Origin: Acidobacteriota bacterium
GTDB taxonomy: Bacteria; Acidobacteriota; Blastocatellia; Pyrinomonadales; Pyrinomonadaceae
NCBI GenBank assembly: GCA_003222935.1
Contig: QHXL01000293.1
Coordinates: 1-8,296 of the forward strand
Reading direction: 5' to 3'
DNA: 8,296 nt
The notes below the pieces were generated by a model, which worked only from the letters and a program-made list of their open reading frames with translations, was not told where the DNA came from and did no database searches. Shown here one piece after another: positions 1-6,303 of this stretch; within the stretch, counting starts at the first letter, position 1; every line of letters begins with the position of its first letter. The position numbers and the translations under genes are program-made.

Positions 1-2
1 CG

Positions 3-1640
3 TGGACTCGAATCCTTTCGATGGTTATCGGCTCCAGTACCTATGCGTTCAGCATCGTCGTAGCATTGTTTTTGATCGGACTTGCGGGTGGAGCCTGGGT
101 CATCGGAAGGACCAGTCAGTCAGCTCAACTGCGTGCCACGCTGATGAAAGTTGAGGGCATCACTGCTGTCGCCTTGTTTCTTAGTTTGTATGTGGTGAAC
201 AAGATTCCAGCATGGCTAGTGAATCTGGGAATGGGATTGAAGATCTCATCGTGGTTTGGCCTTTTGGGTTTACAGATTCTTTGCGCGGGTGCGTTGATTC
301 TGATTCCCGCACTCTTGATGGGCATGGTGATGCCATTGGTTCTGTTCTGGGCCAGCACAAACAAAGAGAAGGCTGTGGCGCTGGTCGGACGCAGTTATGC
401 CATTAATACAATCGGTGCGATAGCCGGAGCATTTATCACTGGCTTTGTTTTGATACCCCGGACGAGTACGAAATTCACTTTAATCATCTCTTCGGCGATC
501 TGTTTGGTTCTTGCCGGCATTGCCTACCAGCCGGTGGCCGCTTTGGGCGACATGGCATTAAGACGTGCGCTCGCAGTGGGTGTCACATTCGCGCTGGTCA
601 TCGTCTTAATTATCATGGCGCCGCCGATGAATCTCAGTGACCTGTCGATCGGCGCCTACGATGGTTTGATTCGTATACTCGCACAAAGTCGCGAGGGAAT
701 TGTTGATGAGCAAAAGGACTCCGGCCCCGTCGAACATCGTTTGTTGATGTACCAGGAAGGCCCAACTTCTACGGTTTCTGTTCGCAAGGACGGTGAAACA
801 ATTTCGATGGCGATCAACGGACGCACGAATGCGTCTGACAGTGTCTACGATATGCCGACTCAGGTGATGTTGGCCCAGGTGCCGATGCTGGTAGCTCCGA
901 AGCTCGGCAAAGGTCTAATAATTGGATATGCCACGGGTGTTAGCGTCGGGGCGATGCTGCAATCACCGATCGAGTCGGTTACCTGCCTCGAACTCGAACC
1001 AGCCACTGTCAACGGATCGCATTTCTTTGATCACGTAAACAATCAACCGCTGAATGATCCAAGGACAAGCCTCATCATTGACGATGCGCGAACGTTTCTA
1101 CGAGTCACGCCGAATCGTTACGATGTAATTGTGAGCGAGCCCAGTCATCCGTGGGTTCCCGGTGTCGCGAATTTGTTCACGCAAGAATTTTTCGAGATGG
1201 GCCGAGGTCGATTGAGCGATCAGGGAGTGTTTGTACAGTGGTTGCAGATTTATCAACTCTCAAATGATAGTCTGCGCTCGGTGCTGGCTACTTATCAAAA
1301 GGTATTTCCGCATGTGCTGGTGTTCCAGGTCGGTGGGGCCGGAAAAGGTAAGGACTTAATTCTGGTCGGCAGCAATCAAAGCGTCAATCTTGAACTCTTG
1401 CCGCAGCGGATTGCCGATCCTCGTATTGCGAAAGAGCTTGAGCGGGTAAATTTGAAGTCGGAAGCGGACGTTCGAGCTTGGTACGTGTGTGACGAGACGC
1501 GGCTTGGTCCTGCGGTTGCCGGTGCAAAGATCAACACAGACGACAACATGCATATCGAGACGACAGTCCCGCGTGAGGCTTTCAAACCTCTAATGCAATC
1601 GAATGCGGATTGGTTGGGAGCTCTGAGAGAAACTAAGTAG
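3..1640 (+). CDS. Fused MFS-like membrane / spermidine-synthase-like protein (5' end outside window)
   Basis: The frame is open to the left edge. It begins with Trp-Thr-Arg just before the Met at 21, and the stretch Trp-Thr-Arg...Gly-Ser-Ser-Thr-Tyr-Ala-Phe is typical of the interior of this family, so the true start lies upstream. Counting from the Met at 21, about six hydrophobic segments fill residues 1-200, including GRSYAINTIGAIAGAFITGF. A soluble Rossmann methyltransferase-type domain follows: IGYATG at 301-306 in the SAM-binding loop position, CLELEP at 322-327 with the ribose-binding acidic residues, DDAR at 354-357, and SEPSHPW at 372-378. In true spermidine synthases this last motif is SD-x-x-DP and carries the catalytic Asp. 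Here the acidic pair reads Glu and His, so ordinary aminopropyl transfer is doubtful. No TPR tail is present. The gene converges on the DUF4440 gene across a long hairpin. The family call is firm; the substrate is unknown. Confidence 0.85.
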   Translation, partial: WTRILSMVIGSSTYAFSIVVALFLIGLAGGAWVIGRTSQSAQLRATLMKVEGITAVALFLSLYVVNKIPAWLVNLGMGLKISSWFGLLGLQILCAGALILIPALLMGMVMPLVLFWASTNKEKAVALVGRSYAINTIGAIAGAFITGFVLIPRTSTKFTLIISSAICLVLAGIAYQPVAALGDMALRRALAVGVTFALVIVLIIMAPPMNLSDLSIGAYDGLIRILAQSREGIVDEQKDSGPVEHRLLMYQEGPTSTVSVRKDGETISMAINGRTNASDSVYDMPTQVMLAQVPMLVAPKLGKGLIIGYATGVSVGAMLQSPIESVTCLELEPATVNGSHFFDHVNNQPLNDPRTSLIIDDARTFLRVTPNRYDVIVSEPSHPWVPGVANLFTQEFFEMGRGRLSDQGVFVQWLQIYQLSNDSLRSVLATYQKVFPHVLVFQVGGAGKGKDLILVGSNQSVNLELLPQRIADPRIAKELERVNLKSEADVRAWYVCDETRLGPAVAGAKINTDDNMHIETTVPREAFKPLMQSNADWLGALRETK

Positions 1641-1670
1641 CACAGGCCAAATTGATAAGTAGTTCAGTCT

Positions 1671-1774
1671 AATTTGCAAGTAAGGAGAGGGTGGTTTACC
1701 CCCGCTCTTTTGTCCAAGCTTTGAGTTGCCAGAAATAAGAGCGGGGGTAAACCACCCTTCCTTACTTGCAAATT
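1671..1774. repeat. Long inverted repeat between convergent genes; possible bidirectional terminator
   Basis: The left arm (1671-1709) and right arm (1737-1774) are reverse complements over 38 bases, with one extra G in the left arm, around a 27-base loop (1710-1736). The arm centre contains GGTGGTTTACCCCCGCTCTT. The hairpin sits 30 bases after the stop of the upstream gene and 32 bases after the stop of the convergent DUF4440 gene, so it could end transcription from both sides. Only four T residues follow the right arm, so it is not a textbook intrinsic terminator. The arm length is far beyond what a terminator needs, which also fits a dispersed fold-back repeat. Confidence 0.9.
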
Positions 1775-1806
1775 TTAACGTTCGTTCCTGGTTCCGAAGG
1801 TCACTT

Positions 1807-2196
1807 TCAGAGTATAGGGCAGGCCTGGACCGCCACCAGTTCCCACTTCTCGTCGCGCTCAGCATAAACCGCGACTACCTTGTAGCGACCGCTAACATCT
1901 CGGCCCCCATAAAACCACTTTGCTGAGTCATGCGCGGAGAGCACAGCCGTCGAACCCCAGATGCGCACAGTCACATTTTCACGATTGAGATACTCAACAC
2001 GAATCTCGCCTGACGCGACGTCGCTGATGAACTGAGATTTATCGTCCCCTTCCATCGGATAAGCAAAAAAGAAATCGTCAGCCATCACTCGATCCAGGGT
2101 TTCGACATCACCTCTAACAAGCGCTTTGACCCACTCGTCATTCATTTGACGGAGGTGTTGTTCAATCTCGATTCGTTCGTGGGCTGGCTGTGACAT
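1807..2196 (-). CDS. DUF4440 / SnoaL-like (NTF2 superfamily) small protein
   Basis: The protein has 129 residues and fits a single NTF2-like cone domain. The N-terminal helix (IEIEQHLRQMNDEWVKALVR) is followed by GDVETLDRVMADDFFFAYP, the usual 'small protein with a pocket' signature of DUF4440. The C-terminal strands end in KWELVAVQACPIL, where the Trp-x-Leu-Val-x-x-Gln pattern is typical. No signal peptide is seen. The Met at 2196 was chosen because AAAGGAG lies 11 bases upstream; the frame stays open to 2301, but that extension runs into an inverted repeat and does not look like protein sequence of this family. The gene is last in the hem-containing minus-strand series, 162 bases after hemG/hemY. 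The family is used for both enzymes and binding proteins, so no reaction can be assigned. Confidence 0.85.
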   Translation of the reverse strand: MSQPAHERIEIEQHLRQMNDEWVKALVRGDVETLDRVMADDFFFAYPMEGDDKSQFISDVASGEIRVEYLNRENVTVRIWGSTAVLSAHDSAKWFYGGRDVSGRYKVVAVYAERDEKWELVAVQACPIL

Positions 2197-2207
2197 TGGA
2201 GATGTTG

Positions 2208-2214
2208 CTCCTTT
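2208..2214 (-). promoter_or_regulatory. Ribosome binding site that decides the DUF4440 start
   Basis: On the minus strand AAAGGAG lies 11 bases before the ATG at 2196. It supports this internal start over the in-frame upstream option at 2301, which lies just beyond the arm of the adjacent hairpin so that its first codons are repeat sequence. Confidence 0.55.
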
Positions 2215-2267
2215 CGGCGAGCGCTGGTGAAGGATACAGGGAGGATCGCCGATTTCCAATGTCGAAT

Positions 2268-2350
2268 GTCCGATATGCTTTAGCTTGTCGTTGAGGTCCA
2301 TTTGTGAGTGCTCGTGGCTAAGCTCAACGACAAGCTAAAGCATATCGGAC
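2268..2350. repeat. Perfect 28-base inverted repeat with 27-base loop
   Basis: The arms 2268-2295 and 2323-2350 are exact reverse complements over 28 bases (core CTTTAGCTTGTCGTTGAG), with a 27-base loop at 2296-2322. Pairing can resume further out: both flanks contain an AAATCGGC-type stretch, separated from the left arm by about 12 unpaired bases. The hairpin fills the gap between hemG/hemY and the DUF4440 gene, ending 8 bases from the hemG/hemY stop. It could act as a terminator or mRNA-stabilising stem after hemG/hemY, or be a copy of a dispersed repeat. Confidence 0.92.
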
Positions 2351-2358
2351 AAAATCGG

Positions 2359-3804
2359 CTACTCCATCAAACACTTAGCCGCGCGTTCACCACTTTTGAC
2401 GCAGTCGGGGATTCCCGCGCCTCGATATGAATTACCCGCAAGTGCAAGACCAGGCAATTGTGAAACAAGCAGGTCAATGTTGGAAACGCGCTCAAGATGG
2501 CCCACCTCGTATTGGGGCATAGCGTTGGTCCACCTGGAAACCTCCACGAACAGAGGTTTGCCAGTCACACCAAGCAGGCGGCGAAGATCAGATTCAACAC
2601 GATTCACGATCTCGTTATCATCCAACTCCAACATCTCAGACTGTAATGCGCCGCCAACGAAGGCCCTGAGTAACACGTGGTCCTGCGGAGCGCGTCCCGG
2701 GAACTTTACGCTACTAAATGTGCACGCGATGAGCGAACGTTTCTCAATTAACGGAACGACAAAACCAAAGCCGTCGAGTTTGTGGTTAATGTCTAACCGT
2801 CGAAAGGCAAGGTTGATCGTTGCTGTTGAGGCGAAATTGATCTGACTTAACTGCGACGAAAGCTTTGGTGCGGTGTGTTGGAGCAGGGGCGAAGCTACGT
2901 AACTCGGCAGGGCCAGACAAACTGCGTCAGCTTCAATCGTTTCGCCGTTTACTGTGACTATGGTCCATGGTGAACTCTCGGAGGAAGGTTGTTCCAGTCT
3001 TCGAACCTTTGTGTTCATGCGAACCTCAGTCCGGAGGCGATCGGAAAGCGGAGATCGGAAATCGGCAATGCGTCTCTGCAGTTCATCGACCAGTACCTGC
3101 GTGCCTTTATCAAATGAAAGAAACAAACTGTATCGGGCGCCGCTCACGCCGGTTTGATTCCTGGTCGATCGACTTTGTCGCCACATGCCTAGAATCAAAC
3201 TACGATGGACACGTTCCATCTCGAGAAAACGCGGCAACGTTGCACGTAGACTCAAGACCTCCGGATCGGCGGTGTAGATTCCGCCCACCATCGGTTGGGC
3301 CATGCGTTCCAGAGCCTCACGACCTAATCGCCGTCTGACAAAACTCGCCAGCGACTCATCGTCGCGACCGTTAGCATCCTTGCGCGGAAGTATTAAGTCG
3401 GCAGCCATTCGTAGTTTGCCTGACAAGCTGAAGATATTTGTTGTAATGAAGGGCCAAAAACGAGATGGAGCGAGGAGTTGAAAGCCTTCGGGAACGGGAA
3501 TTAGATGTCCTTTGTTAACTATGAAGCTGCGTCGGTATTGTTCGTTCGTTTGGATTAGTCTCGACTCAATCCCTAAACGGTTGATGAGGGCAAGAGCTTC
3601 AGGTTTTTCCGAGATGAATGAATCAGGACCACGTTCAATGAGGAAGCCGTCTCGCTCATCTGTTTGGATGGTTCCGCCTAATTGTCCGCTTGCTTCGAGG
3701 AGTGTGAGGTGAATCGGCTGTTGATTGATCTTACTAAGTTCGATGAGACGGTGAGCGGCGGCAAGACCTGAAATCCCGCCACCGATGATTGCAATGCGTT
3801 TCAT
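2359..3804 (-). CDS. hemY: Protoporphyrinogen/coproporphyrinogen oxidase (oxygen-dependent, FAD, HemY type)
   Basis: This enzyme removes six electrons from a porphyrinogen to form the porphyrin, using FAD and oxygen; the same family is also named hemG or cgoX. The protein has 481 residues, the usual full length. Residues 4-19 (IAIIGGGISGLAAAHR) form the FAD-binding dinucleotide fold. Glu37 in LLEA is at the ribose-binding position, and LGGTIQTDERDGF and ERGPDSFI follow as in the family. The C-terminal FAD-closing motif is GLALAGNSYRGAGIPDCVKS. The reading frame is intact, unlike its two hem neighbours. The start at 3804 gives the correct N-terminus directly before the Rossmann strand; only a weak AGAAG lies before it, and a hairpin arm begins 11 bases upstream. 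It is third in the hemE-hemH-hemG series. Whether the substrate is protoporphyrinogen IX or coproporphyrinogen III cannot be read from the sequence. Confidence 0.95.
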   Translation of the reverse strand: MKRIAIIGGGISGLAAAHRLIELSKINQQPIHLTLLEASGQLGGTIQTDERDGFLIERGPDSFISEKPEALALINRLGIESRLIQTNEQYRRSFIVNKGHLIPVPEGFQLLAPSRFWPFITTNIFSLSGKLRMAADLILPRKDANGRDDESLASFVRRRLGREALERMAQPMVGGIYTADPEVLSLRATLPRFLEMERVHRSLILGMWRQSRSTRNQTGVSGARYSLFLSFDKGTQVLVDELQRRIADFRSPLSDRLRTEVRMNTKVRRLEQPSSESSPWTIVTVNGETIEADAVCLALPSYVASPLLQHTAPKLSSQLSQINFASTATINLAFRRLDINHKLDGFGFVVPLIEKRSLIACTFSSVKFPGRAPQDHVLLRAFVGGALQSEMLELDDNEIVNRVESDLRRLLGVTGKPLFVEVSRWTNAMPQYEVGHLERVSNIDLLVSQLPGLALAGNSYRGAGIPDCVKSGERAAKCLME

Positions 3805-3814
3805 TCTTCTGGTT

Positions 3815-3913
3815 TTCTCTGTGCTTGCTCTGCGTCTCTGCGTCTCGGTGGTTTCACTACTCGTCGATAAGGTTTACCTCAGAGACTCAGAGACGCAGAG
3901 GAAGCACAGAGAA
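3815..3913. repeat. Imperfect inverted repeat of CTCTGCGTCTCTG type between hemH and hemG/hemY
   Basis: The arms 3815-3848 and 3880-3913 match in 31 of 34 positions as reverse complements, around a 31-base loop. The arms are built from a short internal period (CTCTGCGTCTCTGCGTCTC). The element fills nearly the whole gap: its right arm ends two bases from the hemH stop and its left arm starts 11 bases before the hemG/hemY start codon. Intergenic GCAGAGACGCAGAG-like repeats recur in genomes of several environmental phyla; that is recalled, not searched. In a hemH-hemG transcript the stem would lie right at the hemG ribosome-binding region. Confidence 0.88.
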
Positions 3914-3914
3914 A

Positions 3915-4888
3915 TTAAAGGCAACAATCGACCGCACACATTTCAGTACGAGGACCTCGAGAACCGAGTGCTCGCGGCTTCGCGTCTGCAGTTTTTTCCA
4001 GAATCAATTCGCGAATCATCTTCACAAACGCCGGATGCGTGCCCGCTGTCGACGCCCTTACCATGTTGATCCCAATGTCTTTAGCAACGTTCTGTGCCTC
4101 AAAGTCGAGATCGTAGATTACTTCCATGTGATCCGACACGAAGCCAATTGGCGCCACAACGACATCCGTTACACCGTTGGTTCGCAGTTCTCGAAGATGG
4201 TCGCAAATGTCTGGTCCAAGCCAGGGCTGCGTTGGTGGTCCGCTTCGGCTTTGATAAGCGAATTGCCAGTTTGTGAGACCAAGCTGCTCAGCAACTAATC
4301 TTCCGGTTTCATTTAACTGGGCCACGTATTCGCAATTGTCAGCCATCGACGTGGGGATACTGTGAGCTGTGAAAACCAGGTTGACCACTGATCTTTGCCC
4401 CACGTGTGAAAGTGCAACTCTTATCTGTTCAACGTTGGCTTCAATAAACAACGGATGATTGTAAAAAGCTCGCAGCTTGTCGATCGAAGGCGCAAGCGAA
4501 CCTACTGCAGCCTGTGCGTCAGTTATGTTCTGCCGATACTGACGGCAACTTGAATAGAGGTGACAAACGCTAACCCGTGTCTTATTCCGTCGTTTGCCAT
4601 CTGCTGAATTGTATCTTCCAGGAGTGGATGCCAGTTGCGATTGCCCCAGTAGATCGGAAGGCCTGGTCCGTGCGCTGCGAGTTCTACCTTAAGCGCCTCT
4701 ATGAGATCACGATTTTGCTGGTTGATAGGACTTACGCCGCCGAACATCTCATAGTGCTGAGCGACTTGCTGCAATCTTTCGCGTGGAACGTTGCGGCCGC
4801 GCAAAACATTCTCGAGGAAGGGAAGTACGTCGTCCATTCCCTCTGGCCCACCGAAGGAAACAATGATAATTGCGTCGTAGGAAGCCAT
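3915..4888 (-). pseudogene. hemH: Ferrochelatase, broken by a frameshift at about 4555
   Basis: Ferrochelatase inserts Fe2+ into the porphyrin, the metal-insertion step of heme synthesis. The first part, from ATG at 4888, reads MASYDAIIIVSFGGPEGMDD through the ending LAFVTS (111 residues) and then runs into a stop at about 4505. The second part continues in another frame from about 4554: SSCRQYRQN, then LRAFYNHPLFIEA, then FTAHSIPTSM with the metal-chelating His, and PIGFVSDHMEVIYDLD with the catalytic Glu, to the stop at 3915. Relatives read about FVTSAYSSYSSCRQYREN here, so four residues plus one base seem lost, about 13 bases. Joined, the product would be about 325 residues, normal for the family. 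It carries one internal Cys (SSCRQY) and three near the C-terminus (CAVDCC), possible [2Fe-2S] ligands. No Shine-Dalgarno is visible because a 14-base tandem repeat directly precedes the start. Assembly error and real inactivation are both possible. Confidence 0.9.
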
Positions 4889-4892
4889 TTCA

Positions 4893-4937
4893 ATTTCAGA
4901 TTGCAGATTTCAGATTGCAGATTTCAGATTGCAGATT
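4893..4937. repeat. Tandem repeat, three exact 14-base units
   Basis: The unit ATTTCAGATTGCAG occurs three times without change (4893-4906, 4907-4920, 4921-4934), followed by a partial ATT. It lies directly upstream of the hemH start, where the ribosome-binding site should be, and each unit itself is two near copies of a 7-base word (ATTTCAG / ATTGCAG). There are no spacers, so this is not a CRISPR array. Confidence 0.93.
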
Positions 4938-4969
4938 AAAGGAGAGCATAAGACTTCGGAAAGTTTTTC

Positions 4970-5002
4970 AATCTGAAATCGTCAAATTTGAAATCTGAAA
5001 TC
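4970..5002. repeat. Inverted copies of the 14-base tandem repeat, overlapping the hemE stop
   Basis: AATCTGAAATC at 4970-4980 and AAATCTGAAATC at 4991-5002 are reverse complements of the ATTTCAGATT core repeated at 4893-4937. AAATTTGAAATC between them adds another partial copy. The two sets can pair into a long imperfect stem spanning the hemE-hemH gap with roughly 30-40 unpaired bases between. The last copy runs into the hemE stop codon (5001-5003). Confidence 0.8.
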
Positions 5003-6046
5003 ATTTGGCGCTTAGTTCGTGGACCATATCGACTAGAGCAATCACATTTTCAACAGGTGTCTCAGGGAGAATTCCGTGGCCCAGGTTGAAGATATGACCA
5101 GGGCGTCCAGCAGCCTCATCAAGGATGCGTTTGACGTGCGTACGAATAACCGCAGGCGTTGAAAACAGAACAACAGGATCGAGGTTTCCCATGATCGACC
5201 TGTTCAATCCAACAGGGGCGCTCGCCAGTCGAGACCAATCACATCGCCACCGGCTTCACTTAATAATTCCAGCAAGGTTGCGGTTCCAGTTCCGAAATGA
5301 ATCACGGGCACTCCACTCTTAATTCCCTGGATCACTTCACGTGTGTGCGGCAGCACAAACTCTCTATAATCTTCAGGACCCAAGCATCCGATCCACGAAT
5401 CGAACAATTGCAGCGCCTGTGCTCCGGCCTCCACTTGAGCATTCAAATACTTCACCAGGCCACGTGAAATTAACGAAAGCATCGCGTGCCAGGCCTGCGG
5501 GTCTTCATACATCAATTTCTTAGTGTGGATGTAGTTTTTCGAGCCGCCGCCTTCGGTCATATAGGCTGCCAGCGTGAATGGGGCTCCTGAAAAGCCGATC
5601 AGCGGAATATTTGGTCTGAGTTGTTGTCGGGTTAAGCGAATGGCCTCAAACACAAACTCCAACGCACCCACATCCTCGACTTCCAATAAGTGATTAACGT
5701 CCAGACTGCTGCGAACCGGGTTGTGAATCACGGGGCCTCCCCCCTGGGCAAATTCGAGTTGCAAGCCCATTGGTTCGAGAATCAGGAGTATGTCGGCAAA
5801 AATTATGGCCGCATCGACCCCCAGTCGTTCAGCTGCAGTTACGGTCACTTCGGCTGCGAGTGCTGGCGTCTTGCAAAGTTCAAGGAAAGTCGTTTTTCCG
5901 CGGACTTCGCGGTACTCCGGCATGTATCTACCCGCCTGTCGCATTAACCAGATGGGTGTGTAAGGCACTGCCTCACGGCGGCAAGCCTTCATGAAGGGAC
6001 TGTCTTGCAGCGCGTCCTCAGTAATTTCCACTTTTTCTGCAGTCAA
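5001..6046 (-). pseudogene. hemE: Uroporphyrinogen decarboxylase, broken by a frameshift at about 5214
   Basis: HemE decarboxylates the four acetate side chains of uroporphyrinogen III to give coproporphyrinogen III in the cytoplasm. The first frame (6046 to 5204) gives 280 residues with signature 1, [16 protein letters not shown], at 31-46, IFADIL with the catalytic Asp at 85, and signature 2, [17 protein letters not shown], from 151. It ends in GLDWRAP and then a premature stop. The second frame resumes as [15 protein letters not shown] and contains [12 protein letters not shown] with the conserved His, then HELSAK and the stop at 5001. Relatives have about LDEAWxR between RAP and VG, so roughly 19 bases appear missing near 5213-5216. 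The repaired protein would be about 355 residues, the normal length. The start is TTG at 6046 with GAGG six bases upstream; Met19 is a less likely alternative. It is first of the hem series. Confidence 0.9.
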
Positions 6047-6303
6047 CTCTGCCCTCGTGATCGAACTTTAGTAAATAAATCCACGTTCAACGAAACATCG
6101 AGCCGTTTTGCGGCACTAACTAAAAGTTACCGCTCGAAGTATTCGGACTGTTTCTGTTTCGAATATTGGTGCAAACAGCGATTCAGACTACAATAAACGG
6201 CCATAAAGCTGTAGCGCACAAGTTTTTGGCTCGGCGACAACCATAAAAAGTTGTCACAAGTCGTTAACTTGTGGTGTTTGCACTGTTGAGAGAGCGGTGA
6301 TTG
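6047..6303. promoter_or_regulatory. Divergent promoter region between hemE and the sigma-factor operon
   Basis: This is a 257-base gap between outward-facing genes, richer in A+T than its flanks, with no gene of its own that I can support. It must hold the promoters for both directions. I see no convincing -35/-10 pair on either strand; on the hemE side TTGAAC followed 14 bases later by TAAAGT is too tightly spaced to trust. The part next to the sigma factor holds the paired sites listed separately. A small GCCG-5-CGGC dyad lies at 6102-6114. Confidence 0.6.
6217..6273. promoter_or_regulatory. Candidate operator: three CACAAGT sites and an overlapping GACAAC dyad
   Basis: CACAAGT occurs at 6217-6223 and 6255-6261 and as its reverse complement ACTTGTG at 6267-6273; the last two form a dyad with a 5-base spacer. 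A second dyad, GACAAC (6236-6241) with GTTGTC (6250-6255) and 8 bases between, touches the first. CCATAAA is repeated at 6201-6207 and 6241-6247. The cluster ends 30 bases before the sigma-factor ATG, a plausible place for a repressor or activator site. The binding protein is unknown. Confidence 0.45.

Noticed and set aside
1671..1774. Insertion sequence or MITE ends
   Set aside because: No target-site duplication or transposase is seen, and the loop of 27 bases is too short to be an internal element; the arms are simply a fold-back.
2197..2301. Longer N-terminus for the DUF4440 protein, starting at 2301
   Set aside because: The extension is coded largely by the inverted-repeat arm and its flank, does not resemble the family, and a good ribosome-binding site supports 2196.
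2396..3338. Plus-strand open frames of 67-149 residues opposite hemG/hemY
   Set aside because: They lie antisense to a firmly identified gene, have no family resemblance or ribosome-binding sites, and follow from its codon use.
4505..4560. Programmed ribosomal frameshift in hemH
   Set aside because: There is no slippery heptamer or strong ribosome-binding-like stimulator at the switch, and conserved residues are missing as well, which frameshifting would not cause.
4893..4937. Possible CRISPR array
   Set aside because: The 14-base units are directly joined with no spacers and are too short for CRISPR repeats.
6047..6216. Riboswitch or small RNA upstream of hemE
   Set aside because: I could find only a weak GCCG/CGGC dyad and no recognisable conserved riboswitch core or terminator on either strand.
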